From assembly GCF_042676185.1 (NCBI RefSeq), contig NZ_JBHTJT010000056.1:1-64000 (forward strand): a stretch of DNA of 64,000 nucleotides, given 5' to 3'. A program made the position numbers and the translations under genes. A model generated the notes under the pieces. The model made no database searches. It had not been told where the DNA came from and worked only from the letters and a program-made list of their open reading frames with translations. The stretch's first letter is position 1. Each line of letters starts with the position of its first letter. Source of the stretch: Tropicimonas aquimaris. GTDB taxonomy: Bacteria > Pseudomonadota > Alphaproteobacteria > Rhodobacterales > Rhodobacteraceae. Of this stretch, positions 38,113-47,106 are shown in pieces.

Positions 38113-39561
38113 TCACTTGCGCCAGAAGGCCACGGTGAAGAGCGCGTAGACCGCCAGCAATTCCAGCCGCCCGACAAGCATCGCCGCCGAGAGGATCCAC
38201 TTGGCGGTGACGTTAAGGCTGGAGAAATTGCCCGAGGGTCCGATAATCTCTCCCAATCCCGGGCCGATGTTGCCGAGCGTCGCGCCGGCACCCGACACCG
38301 AGGTCGTGAAGTCGAGTCCGGTCATCGCCAACGCCACGGAAAAGCCGCCAAGCGACACCGTGAAAAGAACGAAAAACGACATCACCGAACTCAGTGTGGA
38401 GACCTCCACCTCCCGCCCGCCATAGCGCAGCGGAAAGATGCCGCGCGGCGAGTGCAGCAGGCGGATCTGCTGCACGATCGCCCCGAACAGGAGCTGGTAG
38501 CGGAAGATCTTGACCGAACAGGCGGTCGAGCCGGCGCAGCCGCCGATCAGCCCGAGAAAGAAGAAAACCGTCGCGGCGAAGGCGCCCCATTCCTGGTAGT
38601 CGACGCTCGCATAGCCGGTGCCGGAGATGATCGAGGTCACGTTGAACAGCGCCTCGCGAATGCTCGGCTCCAGCCCGCGCCGGTCGTAGAACACCTGGAA
38701 CAGCGCCAAGGTCACCGCGACGACGATGATCACCGCGAGGTAGGTGCGGATCTGGGTGTCGCGTAGAAACGGCTGCGCGGTGCCGGCAAGCAGCTGGATG
38801 TAGCGGACGAAGGGCAGGCTCGCGAGGAGCATCAGCAGCGAGGCGAAATACTCCGGTGGGCCCTGGAATGCCCCGAAAGAAGCATCGCGGGTGGAAAACC
38901 CCCCGGTCGAGACCGAGGTCAGCGCATGGTTGGACGCGTCGAAGAAGTCCATGCCAAGTGCGAGGTACCCGGTGATCGCAAAGATTGTCAGGGCCACGTA
39001 GATCCAGGTGATCTGCGCGGCGATCTCCGCCGCCCGCGGAAGGATCTTGCCCAGGGTGTCGAAGGCCTCGGAGCGGAATATCTGCATCCCGCCCACACGA
39101 AGTTCAGGCAGAAAGACCATGGCCATCACGATCACTCCGATGCCGCCCAGCCATTGCAGAAGCGACCGCCACAGCAGAAGACCATGAGGCAGGTTGTCGA
39201 GGCCAGAAAACACCGTGGCGCCGGTCGTCGTCAGCCCGGACATCGCCTCGAAATAGGCATCGGTGAAGGTCGCGTTGGTCGCCCCCAGCATGAAGGGCAA
39301 CGCACCGAAGAGCGGCGCGGCCGCCCAGACCCCCGTCGTCAGCAGGAAGGTCTGACGCAGACTCAGCCCCTCTTGCACGGCGTTTCTGCAAGCCAGTGCC
39401 ACCAGTCCACCGGTCAGTATGGTCAGGATCGCGCTTTCGGCAAACGCCGGCCAATGCCCGTTGCCCGCCACGAGGTCGAGCCCCAGCGGCAACAGCATCG
39501 TCACCCCGAGCGTGGCCACCAGCAGGCCGATGACATATCCCACAGGGCGAATGTCCAACAT
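38113..39561 (-). CDS. trkH: Trk/Ktr-type potassium uptake permease
   Basis: The potassium-conducting membrane subunit of a Trk system, 482 residues with about ten helices in four M1-P-M2 repeats. The selectivity-loop regions are MSGLTTTGATVF, TSVSTGGFSTRD, TSIISGTGYAS and SGAGATLGNIGPG. RSLLQWLGGIGVIVMAM and LLGLIGGCAGSTACSVKIFR-like segments are typical of TrkH. The cytoplasmic partner TrkA is not adjacent. The start at MLDIRPVGYVIG is the usual one; two ATGs upstream in frame are possible. Convergent with the pseudo-protease gene, 30 bases apart. Confidence 0.94.
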   Translation of the reverse strand: MLDIRPVGYVIGLLVATLGVTMLLPLGLDLVAGNGHWPAFAESAILTILTGGLVALACRNAVQEGLSLRQTFLLTTGVWAAAPLFGALPFMLGATNATFTDAYFEAMSGLTTTGATVFSGLDNLPHGLLLWRSLLQWLGGIGVIVMAMVFLPELRVGGMQIFRSEAFDTLGKILPRAAEIAAQITWIYVALTIFAITGYLALGMDFFDASNHALTSVSTGGFSTRDASFGAFQGPPEYFASLLMLLASLPFVRYIQLLAGTAQPFLRDTQIRTYLAVIIVVAVTLALFQVFYDRRGLEPSIREALFNVTSIISGTGYASVDYQEWGAFAATVFFFLGLIGGCAGSTACSVKIFRYQLLFGAIVQQIRLLHSPRGIFPLRYGGREVEVSTLSSVMSFFVLFTVSLGGFSVALAMTGLDFTTSVSGAGATLGNIGPGLGEIIGPSGNFSSLNVTAKWILSAAMLVGRLELLAVYALFTVAFWRK

Positions 39562-39733
39562 GGCCGAAGCGTTGGCGCGTGGCATCGCGACTGTCAAGCG
39601 CCCCAAGCACCTTGCCGCGGGGTCCGATGCTGCACCCGCACCGATTGCTTCTTTGCGAAGCAGCCTCGGATGGAGGCCGCGTCATACCTCGCACGCGAGG
39701 GATAGGCCGTATTCCTGCTGGCGCCGGCTTTCC

Positions 39734-40837
<1,104 letters not shown>

Positions 40838-40960
40838 CTCGGCCCCCCGCGGGTTTGTCCGGCGCCCACCCAAGGTCGGTATAGGCGGCCGGTTTGTCCA
40901 GTGCAGATCACGGTATAATACGCAGGCCGTCCCGATGCGGATCACTTCGGGATGCTGAGA

Positions 40961-41695
40961 TCACCGGTACCGGTCCACGAAGTTGCGCAGGATGACCGGC
41001 GCGAGATCTACGTCGCTGGCAAGGACCCGGTCCTTGAGCGCCTGCGCTTCCTGCGCCGGGAAATACCCCCGCTCCTTGTAGATCTCGATCCGAAGCGCGA
41101 AGACGGCGCCATCGGCCTCGGGGTGAAATTGCGTAGCATAGACGTTCCGGCCATACCGGATCATCTGGAACGGGCACGGATCCGACCGCAGCAGGTGGAC
41201 ACAGCCCGGCGGCAGGGCTTGCACGGCTTCCTTGTGGCCGACCAGCGCGTTGAACCGGCCCGGCAAGCCAGCGAGCACCGGATCGCCCTGCCCCTCCGGC
41301 ATGACCTCGCATGCCACCGCCCCCACGTCCTCGCCATAGCGCTCCTTGGAGACCTGGCCGCCAAGATGATGCGCGAGGATGCCGATGCCGTAACAGCAGC
41401 CCATGAACGGGATGTCCTGCGCCGTGATCTGCGGCATCAGCCCGAGGATCTCGGCTTCGATATGCCGCTCGATCACCGGCTTGGTCTCGTCCGGGTCGGA
41501 AACGCAGCCCGGCCCGCCGCCGACGATCACCCCGGCATACGCCGTGAGGTCCAGATCCTCCGGCACCTCTTCCCGCTCCAGGCGAATGCGGTGCGTTTCG
41601 GCCACCGAAAGACCGCCCTTCTCCAGAAAGGCCTGGTACTCGTTGTCCGAGGCCTCAGGTTCGGGGCGCAATTGCAGGATCAGGAAGGGTTTCAT
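40961..41695 (-). CDS. class I glutamine amidotransferase-like protein
   Basis: A 244-residue stand-alone class I amidotransferase. VIVGGGPGCVSDPDE forms the oxyanion strand. GCCYGIGILAHHLGG contains the nucleophilic cysteine, and ATQFHPEADGAV the histidine and glutamate of the triad. The layout matches GMP synthase (glutamine-hydrolyzing)-like GATase proteins that lack a synthetase domain. The substrate that receives ammonia is unknown; gamma-glutamyl hydrolase activity is an alternative. It is followed by folE2 on the same strand, 123 bases on, and preceded by the XRE regulator, 51 bases away. Confidence 0.88.
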   Translation of the reverse strand: MKPFLILQLRPEPEASDNEYQAFLEKGGLSVAETHRIRLEREEVPEDLDLTAYAGVIVGGGPGCVSDPDETKPVIERHIEAEILGLMPQITAQDIPFMGCCYGIGILAHHLGGQVSKERYGEDVGAVACEVMPEGQGDPVLAGLPGRFNALVGHKEAVQALPPGCVHLLRSDPCPFQMIRYGRNVYATQFHPEADGAVFALRIEIYKERGYFPAQEAQALKDRVLASDVDLAPVILRNFVDRYR

Positions 41696-41746
41696 CGGCT
41701 CGGGTCCTCGTTCGCCCCCGCATCTGCCGCACCAGCAGCTGCGAGG

Positions 41747-42610
41747 TCAACCCGTGCGAATGCCCGAGGCGAGCGCCTCCAGCCATTCCGGCACGTCGCG
41801 CGCGTCCACTTCGGCCTCGCGAACCAGCCAGTCGAAATGCTCCACCAGCGAGCGCACGCGCTCCCGCGAGCGGAAGGCGAGGTAGAATCGGCCGACATAG
41901 ATCACCCCGAGGAAGCTGCCGAAAACCGTCACCGGAGCGCTGAACACCCTACGGGCGTCGTAGAGAAACAGCCGGAGGCCGGGATAGAGATCCCGCGTCG
42001 CCCGGATCATGGCCTCGATCTGTTCCCGCCGGATCTCGACGTCGAGCCCGCTGTAATAGCCCTCGCCCGCGGCAAAGGCTCGGAGCTCCCCCATAGACAG
42101 CGCGATCTCGTAGTCGGTCAGGTGATCGTCCAGCAGGCCGAGCCGGTCCTGCGAGGCCCCGATCGCCTGTTCGGCGGTGCGGCTGAGGGCGTGGCTGTAT
42201 TCCCAGGTCAGCATGGCCTCGGTCTTGAGCACATCGGGCAGCGTCGCCGGGACATGGCGGATCTTTGCGCCAGCCGCTTCGCGATGCCAGTCGTGGAGTT
42301 GCGCGTCCGCCGTGCTGCGCGCCGCCTCGGTCACCGTCATCGCCGAGGCCAGCAGATCGCCGGACCGCTCCGGCCGGTCGGCCAGCCCGAGGAGCCAATC
42401 GGACGAGACACCGAGCGCCCGGGCGCATTCCGCCGCGAGGTGCGCATTTGGCAGCCGCGCGGTTCCGTCGGCCAGCAGTTGCGCCACGGTGGACCGGTCC
42501 ACTCCGGCCGACCGCGCCAGCTCGCTGCGGTTTATCCCCGCCGCGATCATCTGCCCGGTCAGCCGTTGTCGAAACAGCTCGGCCCGTTCGCGTTTGTCCA
42601 TTCTTGTCAT
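41747..42610 (-). CDS. XRE-family regulator with a C-terminal sensor-like domain
   Basis: A 287-residue regulator. The Cro/CI-type helix-turn-helix is at about 12-75 (INRSELARSAGVDRSTVAQL, LAAECARALGVSSDWLLG). The C-terminal 200 residues have no name I can give, but contain AMLTWEYSHALSRTAEQAIG and a compact domain with VTVFGSFLGVIYVG and FRSRERVRSLVEHFDWL, likely for ligand binding or dimerisation. ATG codons at 42610 and 42601 are both usable. A dyad TGATA-TT-TATCA lies just upstream of the start, so autoregulation is likely. It is divergent from the DUF2061 gene. Confidence 0.85.
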   Translation of the reverse strand: MTRMDKRERAELFRQRLTGQMIAAGINRSELARSAGVDRSTVAQLLADGTARLPNAHLAAECARALGVSSDWLLGLADRPERSGDLLASAMTVTEAARSTADAQLHDWHREAAGAKIRHVPATLPDVLKTEAMLTWEYSHALSRTAEQAIGASQDRLGLLDDHLTDYEIALSMGELRAFAAGEGYYSGLDVEIRREQIEAMIRATRDLYPGLRLFLYDARRVFSAPVTVFGSFLGVIYVGRFYLAFRSRERVRSLVEHFDWLVREAEVDARDVPEWLEALASGIRTG

Positions 42611-42633
42611 TGATGATGATATTTATCACCAAT
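42611..42633. promoter_or_regulatory. candidate XRE operator
   Basis: An AT-rich patch between the divergent XRE and DUF2061 genes has the dyad TGATA-TT-TATCA at 42617-42628. Its flanks extend the symmetry imperfectly (ATTGATGA on one side, TCACCAAT on the other). It touches the XRE start, where a bound repressor would block transcription. Confidence 0.5.
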
Positions 42634-42721
42634 GCAGGAAAAAGAAAGAGAATTCCCGAAATTCCCCTCTCCGTCCCAGGGCGCGATAAGTGCCGAAACA
42701 GAAACGGTTTTGGAGAGAGGC

Positions 42722-42931
42722 ATGGGAGAGACAGCGCTGCGCAGCATCGTCAAGGCAACCACCTGGCAGATCCTCGGGCTTGTCGTGATGACCCTGATCA
42801 CCTGGACCATCACCGGATCGGTTGCCACCGGCGGCGCCATCGCGCTGGCGGGCGCGGCCTGCGGGATGCTGACCTATTTGCTGCACGAACGTGTCTGGGC
42901 CCGCATCCGCTGGGGCCGCCGTCCGTTCTGA
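42722..42931 (+). CDS. DUF2061 small membrane protein
   Basis: A 69-residue membrane protein of the DUF2061 family. Residues 1-12 are RSIVKATTWQ-like, followed by two hydrophobic segments (ILGLVVMTLITWTI and GAIALAGAACGMLTYLLHE). The family is found next to sulfur-assimilation genes in several bacteria, and here it lies end to end with metZ. Function unknown. GGAGAGAGG directly upstream supports this ATG over one 30 codons earlier. Confidence 0.88.
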   Translation: MGETALRSIVKATTWQILGLVVMTLITWTITGSVATGGAIALAGAACGMLTYLLHERVWARIRWGRRPF

Positions 42932-42954
42932 CGCCGGCCCTTGCGGTCAGGCGC

Positions 42955-44133
42955 TCAGACCGCGTCCAGCGCCTGTTTCACATCCGCGATCAGATCCTCG
43001 GTGTCCTCGATGCCGAGGCTTATCCGCACCAGGCCCGGCGTGATCCCGAGCGCCGCCTTCTGATCGTCGGGCAGCCGCTGATGCGTCGTCGTTGCTGGAT
43101 GGGTGACAATCGACTTCGCATCGCCAAGATTGTTCGAGATGATCATGATCTTGAGCGCATTCAGGAACCGAAACGCCGCCGGCTGCCCGCCCTTGATGTC
43201 GATCGACAGGACCGTGCCGGCCTTTTCCATCATCTCGGTGGCGAGCACATGCTGCGGATGCTGCTCCAGCCCCGGATAGATCACCCGCTCCAGCCGTGCG
43301 TCCCATTGCAGCGCCTCGGCCATCGCCTGCGCCGACGCCGCCTGCGCCCGGACCCGCAGGTCCATCGTTTCCAGTCCCTTGAGCATGACCCAGGCGGTAA
43401 ATGGGCTCATCGAGCCGCCGGTGTGCTTCATGTAGGGCTCGACTGTCTTGCGAATGAACTCCTTGGTGCCGAGGATCACCCCGCCAAGAGTCCGCCCCTG
43501 CCCGTCGATGTGCTTGGTCGCCGAATAGACCACCACGTCGGCCCCCAGTTCCAGGGCGCGCGAGAACACGGGCGTCGCGAACACGTTGTCGACGATCACC
43601 TTCGCGCCGACGCGATGCGCCAGCTTGGCCACCGCCGGCAGGTCCACCACTTCGAGCGTCGGGTTTGACATAGTTTCGAAGAACACAGCCTTGGTGTCCT
43701 TGTTGATCGCATTTTTCCACTGGTCGAGATCGGTGCCGTCGACGAAGGTGACCTCCACGCCGTATCGGGCCAGCACTTCCTCGAGGATATAGAGGCAGGA
43801 GCCGAAGAGCGCGCGGGCCGAGACGACGTGATCGCCCGCCTTCAACATCGAGGTCAGCGCGCCGTTGACCGCCGCCATGCCCGAGGCCGCGGCAAAGGCA
43901 TCCTCCGCGCCTTCGATGGCCGCGATCCGATCTTCGAACATCCGGACCGTGGGGTTGCCGTAACGGGCATAGATGAACTCGTCCGGCCCGGCCTCGAGAA
44001 ACCGTGCCTCCGCCTGCTCGGCGCTGTCATAGACGAAGCCCTGGGTGAGAAAGATGGCCTCGGCCACTTCCCCATACTGGCTGCGCCGGATGCCGGAGTG
44101 AATGAGTTTGGTGCGTGTCTTCCAGTCGTCCAT
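42955..44133 (-). CDS. metZ: O-succinylhomoserine sulfhydrylase
   Basis: A PLP enzyme that replaces the succinyl group of O-succinylhomoserine with sulfide, giving homocysteine for methionine. It has 392 residues and belongs to the Cys/Met metabolism family. IYARYGNPTVRMFEDRIAAI and AAASGMAAVNGAL are typical; YSATKHIDGQGRTLGG contains the PLP-binding lysine; GGSMSPFTAWVMLKGLETM and GLVRISLGIEDTEDL close the protein. GGAGG lies eight bases before the chosen ATG. The 5' leader carries a SAM-II aptamer and a terminator, so expression should fall when S-adenosylmethionine is plentiful. O-acetylhomoserine is an alternative substrate. Confidence 0.95.
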   Translation of the reverse strand: MDDWKTRTKLIHSGIRRSQYGEVAEAIFLTQGFVYDSAEQAEARFLEAGPDEFIYARYGNPTVRMFEDRIAAIEGAEDAFAAASGMAAVNGALTSMLKAGDHVVSARALFGSCLYILEEVLARYGVEVTFVDGTDLDQWKNAINKDTKAVFFETMSNPTLEVVDLPAVAKLAHRVGAKVIVDNVFATPVFSRALELGADVVVYSATKHIDGQGRTLGGVILGTKEFIRKTVEPYMKHTGGSMSPFTAWVMLKGLETMDLRVRAQAASAQAMAEALQWDARLERVIYPGLEQHPQHVLATEMMEKAGTVLSIDIKGGQPAAFRFLNALKIMIISNNLGDAKSIVTHPATTTHQRLPDDQKAALGITPGLVRISLGIEDTEDLIADVKQALDAV

Positions 44134-44148
44134 GCGAGGACCTCCAAG

Positions 44149-44179
44149 CAAAAGCCCCACCGCGAGCCAGCGGCGGGGC
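44149..44179 (-). terminator. rho-independent terminator in the metZ leader
   Basis: On the minus strand GCCCCGCCGC pairs with GCGGTGGGGC (10 bp, one G-U pair, loop TGGCTC) and is followed by TTTTGCTT. It lies between the SAM-II aptamer and the metZ ribosome site, so it is the probable output switch: transcription stops here when the aptamer is bound. Confidence 0.88.
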
Positions 44180-44191
44180 GTCCCGCTCCTG

Positions 44192-44246
44192 ACCTCTTTA
44201 GCGGCATGTTTATCGTGGCCCGCAATCCGGTGAACAAATCGCCACG
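44192..44246 (-). promoter_or_regulatory. SAM-II riboswitch
   Basis: Read on the minus strand, stem P1 is CGTGGC pairing with GCCACG. It encloses GATTTG...CACC...ATTGC, then comes GATAAACATGCC, and the 3' strand GCTAAAGAGG. This follows the compact SAM-II (metA-type) consensus: a pseudoknot with the conserved GATTT, ATTGC, GATAAA and GCTAAA boxes in order and at normal spacing. SAM-II elements precede methionine-synthesis genes in alphaproteobacteria, and metZ is the gene downstream. The intrinsic terminator after it points to transcriptional control. Confidence 0.95.
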
Positions 44247-44252
44247 CGGCCC

Positions 44253-44281
44253 TCGTATCGGTTTCGCGGCGCTCTCGTCAA
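44253..44281 (-). promoter_or_regulatory. promoter of the metZ leader
   Basis: On the minus strand a TTGACG -35 box and an ATACGA -10 box are separated by exactly 17 bases. A start about seven bases beyond the -10 falls at 44246-44247, the first base of the SAM-II P1 stem. That agreement makes a vegetative sigma-70 promoter convincing. Confidence 0.75.
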
Positions 44282-44398
44282 GCAACCTCCCGGCTTTTAC
44301 CTGCCCGTTACGTTTGCGTCACCTTGGCGTAACCGGTCCGTCACCCGGATGATGCAGAGCCGCGCTACCCCCTCCACAAGATCTTGTGGACCGATGCG

Positions 44399-45334
44399 AT
44401 GCCCCTGTGCCGGATCAACGTTGCTGAAGCCGACCTCGCAGCCCCGCGGCAGGCCAAGGCCCGGCTGCGCGCAGCGCTGGAACGAACCGCACCCGGCGCG
44501 CCAGTGGTGGTTCTGGTTCACGGCTACAAGTTCTCCCCGTCGAGCGACCGCACCAGCCCGCACACCCATATCTTGTCTCTCGCCCCCGCAAGGGCTGGCC
44601 GCAAGGCGCTGTCCTGGCCGCGCGAACTCGGACTCGGGACGGGCGAGGCCTCCGAGCCGCTCTGCATCGCGCTTGGGTGGGAGGCGCGCGGCTCGCTCTG
44701 GAAGGCCTATGGGCGCGCGCCGCGCACCGGGCTCGCATTGGCGCGCCTGATCGCCCTGATACGCGAACTGCGCCCGGGGCAGCGCGTCGACGTGTTGGCG
44801 CATTCTCTGGGCTGCCGCGTCGCGCTCTCCGCCCTGCCCCACCTTCCGGCCCGCGCGATGGGCCGCGCGGTGCTGATGGCCCCGGCCGAGATGCGCTCGG
44901 TGGCCCGCGCCCGGTTGGAATGCCCGGCCGGGCGGACAGTCGAGGTGATCAACGTCACCAGCCGCGAAAATGGACTCTACGACCGCGCGCTGGAATGGCT
45001 GCTCGCGCCCCACCACTTCGGCGACCGCGCCCTCGGCGCCGGGCTGAGCCGGCTCGCCAGCAACTGGACCGACATCAACATCGACAACCACGCGACCCGC
45101 AGCCTGCTGGCCGACCAAGGTTACCCGATCGCGGCATCGGACCGGCGCGTCTGCCATTGGTCGGTCTACCTGCGGCCGGGGCTGTTTCCGTTCTACCGGG
45201 CGGTGCTCGACCGCAAGATCCCGCTCGCCGCGTTGCGCATTCCGGATGATTCACCCGCTCCGTCGCCGTTCTGGTCACGGCTGGCACAGCTCGCCGGACG
45301 CCCGCTGGACATTGGCGACCGGCAGCCCTCCTGA
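44399..45334 (+). CDS. alpha/beta hydrolase
   Basis: A 311-residue protein with an alpha/beta-hydrolase core. PVVVLVHGYKFSP is the strand and oxyanion-hole region; VDVLAHSLGCRVAL holds the nucleophilic serine in AHSLGC, close to the AHSxG pattern of DUF900-type esterases; histidine candidates lie in TDINIDNHATRS and SDRRVCHWSV. No signal peptide is obvious, so it is probably cytoplasmic. The substrate is unknown. The start is uncertain: ATGs at 44384 and 44399 are both possible and neither has a strong ribosome site. It is divergent from the metZ leader. Confidence 0.8.
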   Translation: MPLCRINVAEADLAAPRQAKARLRAALERTAPGAPVVVLVHGYKFSPSSDRTSPHTHILSLAPARAGRKALSWPRELGLGTGEASEPLCIALGWEARGSLWKAYGRAPRTGLALARLIALIRELRPGQRVDVLAHSLGCRVALSALPHLPARAMGRAVLMAPAEMRSVARARLECPAGRTVEVINVTSRENGLYDRALEWLLAPHHFGDRALGAGLSRLASNWTDINIDNHATRSLLADQGYPIAASDRRVCHWSVYLRPGLFPFYRAVLDRKIPLAALRIPDDSPAPSPFWSRLAQLAGRPLDIGDRQPS

Positions 45335-45353
45335 TCCACGCAGGCGCGACCGG

Positions 45354-45403
45354 CTTCTTCTGTCTGAAAATATCCCCGCCGGAGGCAGCGCCGCCCCTCC
45401 GGC
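45354..45403 (-). repeat. intergenic hairpin repeat, copy B
   Basis: On the minus strand a perfect 8-bp hairpin (GCCGGAGG with CCTCCGGC, 10-base loop) is followed by GGGGATATTTTCAGACAGAA and GAAG. It lies between the converging hydrolase and yciB genes. Its 15-base core GATATTTTCAGACAG is identical to that of copy C in the opposite orientation. Confidence 0.7.
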
Positions 45404-45424
45404 GCTTCTGCCAAGGATCAGCGG

Positions 45425-46036
45425 CTACTCGCCCGGCTTCTCGCCCTCGGGCTCCATGTATTTCTGCAACGTCATGATCTGCGCCCAGAGATAGATCATC
45501 AGCGCGATCGGGAAGGCGAAGGTCTCGATCTTAACCCAGGCGTCGGTCGACATCGTCCGCCAGACGATCTCGTTGGCGACGGCCAGCACGGCGAAACCCG
45601 CCGCCAGGCGCGACGTGAGCTTCATCCAACCCTCCTCCGCCATCGGCATCAGGTCGCCCAGAACCCAGGACAGGTAGCTCCGCCCCTGCAGCAGGCCAAC
45701 CCCGAGGATCGTCGCAAAGAGCCCGTAGACGATGGTCGTCTTCATCTTGAAGAAGGTCTCGTCGTTGAACCATACGGTGAGGCCGCCGAAGAACACCACC
45801 ATGAAGGCGGTGACGACCTGCAGGCGCGATATCTGCCCGGTCAGCTTCCAGAGGGCCGCGATCGAGGCCAGCAGCACCGGCACGAAGAGGCCGGCGGCGA
45901 CGATGAAACCGCCGTATTCCGTCCCGCCGATCGTGTAGGTCTGATCGCGCATGTAGATGTAGGCCACGAAGAACAGCAGCGGGGGACCCAGCTCCAGCAC
46001 CTGTTTCAGGATCGGGTTGACCGTCTTTTCTTCCAT
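45425..46036 (-). CDS. yciB: inner membrane-spanning protein YciB (septation protein A)
   Basis: A 203-residue inner-membrane protein with five to six hydrophobic segments. LELGPPLLFFVAYIY at the start, FFGGLTVWFNDETFFKMK in the middle and WRTMSTDAWVKIETF later are the family's marks. YciB proteins affect envelope integrity and division, with no defined enzymatic role. MEEKTVNPILKQ was taken as start; the frame is open a long way upstream without homology. It follows the DMT permease gene on the same strand by 62 bases. Confidence 0.93.
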   Translation of the reverse strand: MEEKTVNPILKQVLELGPPLLFFVAYIYMRDQTYTIGGTEYGGFIVAAGLFVPVLLASIAALWKLTGQISRLQVVTAFMVVFFGGLTVWFNDETFFKMKTTIVYGLFATILGVGLLQGRSYLSWVLGDLMPMAEEGWMKLTSRLAAGFAVLAVANEIVWRTMSTDAWVKIETFAFPIALMIYLWAQIMTLQKYMEPEGEKPGE

Positions 46037-46098
46037 GCTGTCCTGCAAGCCTCCATCGGGTTCGATGCCCGATGGCACACCGCGTTTCGGCGCGGGAG

Positions 46099-47001
46099 TC
46101 AACCGCCAAGCTCGACAACGACGGCCCCGGCCGCGATCGTCGCCATCAAGAGCATCCGCCGCGGACCCACCGGTTCGCGCAGGATCAGCCACCCGATCAG
46201 GGCGGCGAAGACCGTCGAGGTCTCGCGCAGCACCGCCGCCTCGCCCACCTTGTCCAGTCGGGTCGCGAGCATCACGGAGCCGAAGCTCCCCCAGGCCACC
46301 AACGCCCCCACGAAGCCGCGCCACAGCAGCGGACCAGCCGCAGGGCGGTAGCGCATGTTCTTCCAGCGCAGCGCCGCGATCACCGGCATGTCGAAGGCGG
46401 TGACAAAGAAGAACCAGGCGAGGAAGGTGAAGGGATCGGGCGTGGCGCGGATGCCGTAGGCATCATAGGTGGTGTATAGCGCGACCATCGCCCCGGTGAA
46501 GAGCGCCAGCCAGAGCGCGGGCACCAGCGTCTCGCGGGCGACCTCGACATGAATCAGGTTGTAGACCGCCAGCCCGAAGATCCCGGTCAGCAGCAATGCC
46601 ATGCCGAGCCACTGGGTGGGTGTGAAGGTCTCGCCGAAGATCAGCCAGGCGCCGATCACCGCGAAGAGCGGCCCCGAGCCGCGGACCACGGGATAGACCA
46701 CGGTAAAGGCGCCGCGGGAAAAGGCCAGCGCCATGCCGATCTTGTAGATGAAATGGATCACCATCGCGCCGAGCAGGAGCAGCCAGACGTGCCCCTCGGG
46801 CCAGGGCACGACGAAGAGCGCGATCGGCGCCGACAGCAGCGCCAGCCAGCCGTCGATTGCCCCGCGGCTCAGCCAGGGATCGTGCCGCCCCTTCTGAAGC
46901 GCCCCGAAGACGGCGTGCAGGAAGGCCGCCGCGAGCGCGAGCAAGGTTGCGAGGTCGTGGCCTGCGGCGGTTCCTTCGAGCGACTGGATCCACTGGGACA
47001 T
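46099..47001 (-). CDS. DMT-superfamily (EamA) permease
   Basis: A 300-residue membrane protein with about ten hydrophobic segments in two EamA-like halves. FLHAVFGALQKGRHDPWLSR starts the first, VVRGSGPLFAVIGAWLIFGE closes it. The second ends VLRETSTVFAALIGWLILRE, with the conserved glutamate-containing loop. Members export or import metabolites and amino acids; the substrate is unknown. The start MSQWIQSLEG has no long upstream alternative of merit. It is probably cotranscribed with yciB. A hairpin repeat sits upstream. Confidence 0.88.
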   Translation of the reverse strand: MSQWIQSLEGTAAGHDLATLLALAAAFLHAVFGALQKGRHDPWLSRGAIDGWLALLSAPIALFVVPWPEGHVWLLLLGAMVIHFIYKIGMALAFSRGAFTVVYPVVRGSGPLFAVIGAWLIFGETFTPTQWLGMALLLTGIFGLAVYNLIHVEVARETLVPALWLALFTGAMVALYTTYDAYGIRATPDPFTFLAWFFFVTAFDMPVIAALRWKNMRYRPAAGPLLWRGFVGALVAWGSFGSVMLATRLDKVGEAAVLRETSTVFAALIGWLILREPVGPRRMLLMATIAAGAVVVELGG

Positions 47002-47041
47002 GGCAATGCCTCGGTTCAAGCGGCCCGCGCATGGCGCCCGG

Positions 47042-47093
47042 CCGGGGGGGGGGTCCACCCCCGGACTCCCGGAGGATATTTTCAGACAGGAGA
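47042..47093 (+). repeat. intergenic hairpin repeat, copy C
   Basis: A GC hairpin (GGGGGT-CC-ACCCCC) is followed by CCCGGAGGATATTTTCAGAC and AGGAGAT. It lies between the methyltransferase stop and the permease start. The core GATATTTTCAGACAG at 47075-47089 matches copy B exactly. Confidence 0.7.
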
Positions 47094-47106
47094 TCGGGCG
47101 CCTGCG

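Noticed and set aside
39646..39662. Small hairpin TGCTTC-TTTGC-GAAGCA after folE2
   Set aside because: Stem of only six base pairs with no T run on the folE2 strand; too weak to call a terminator.
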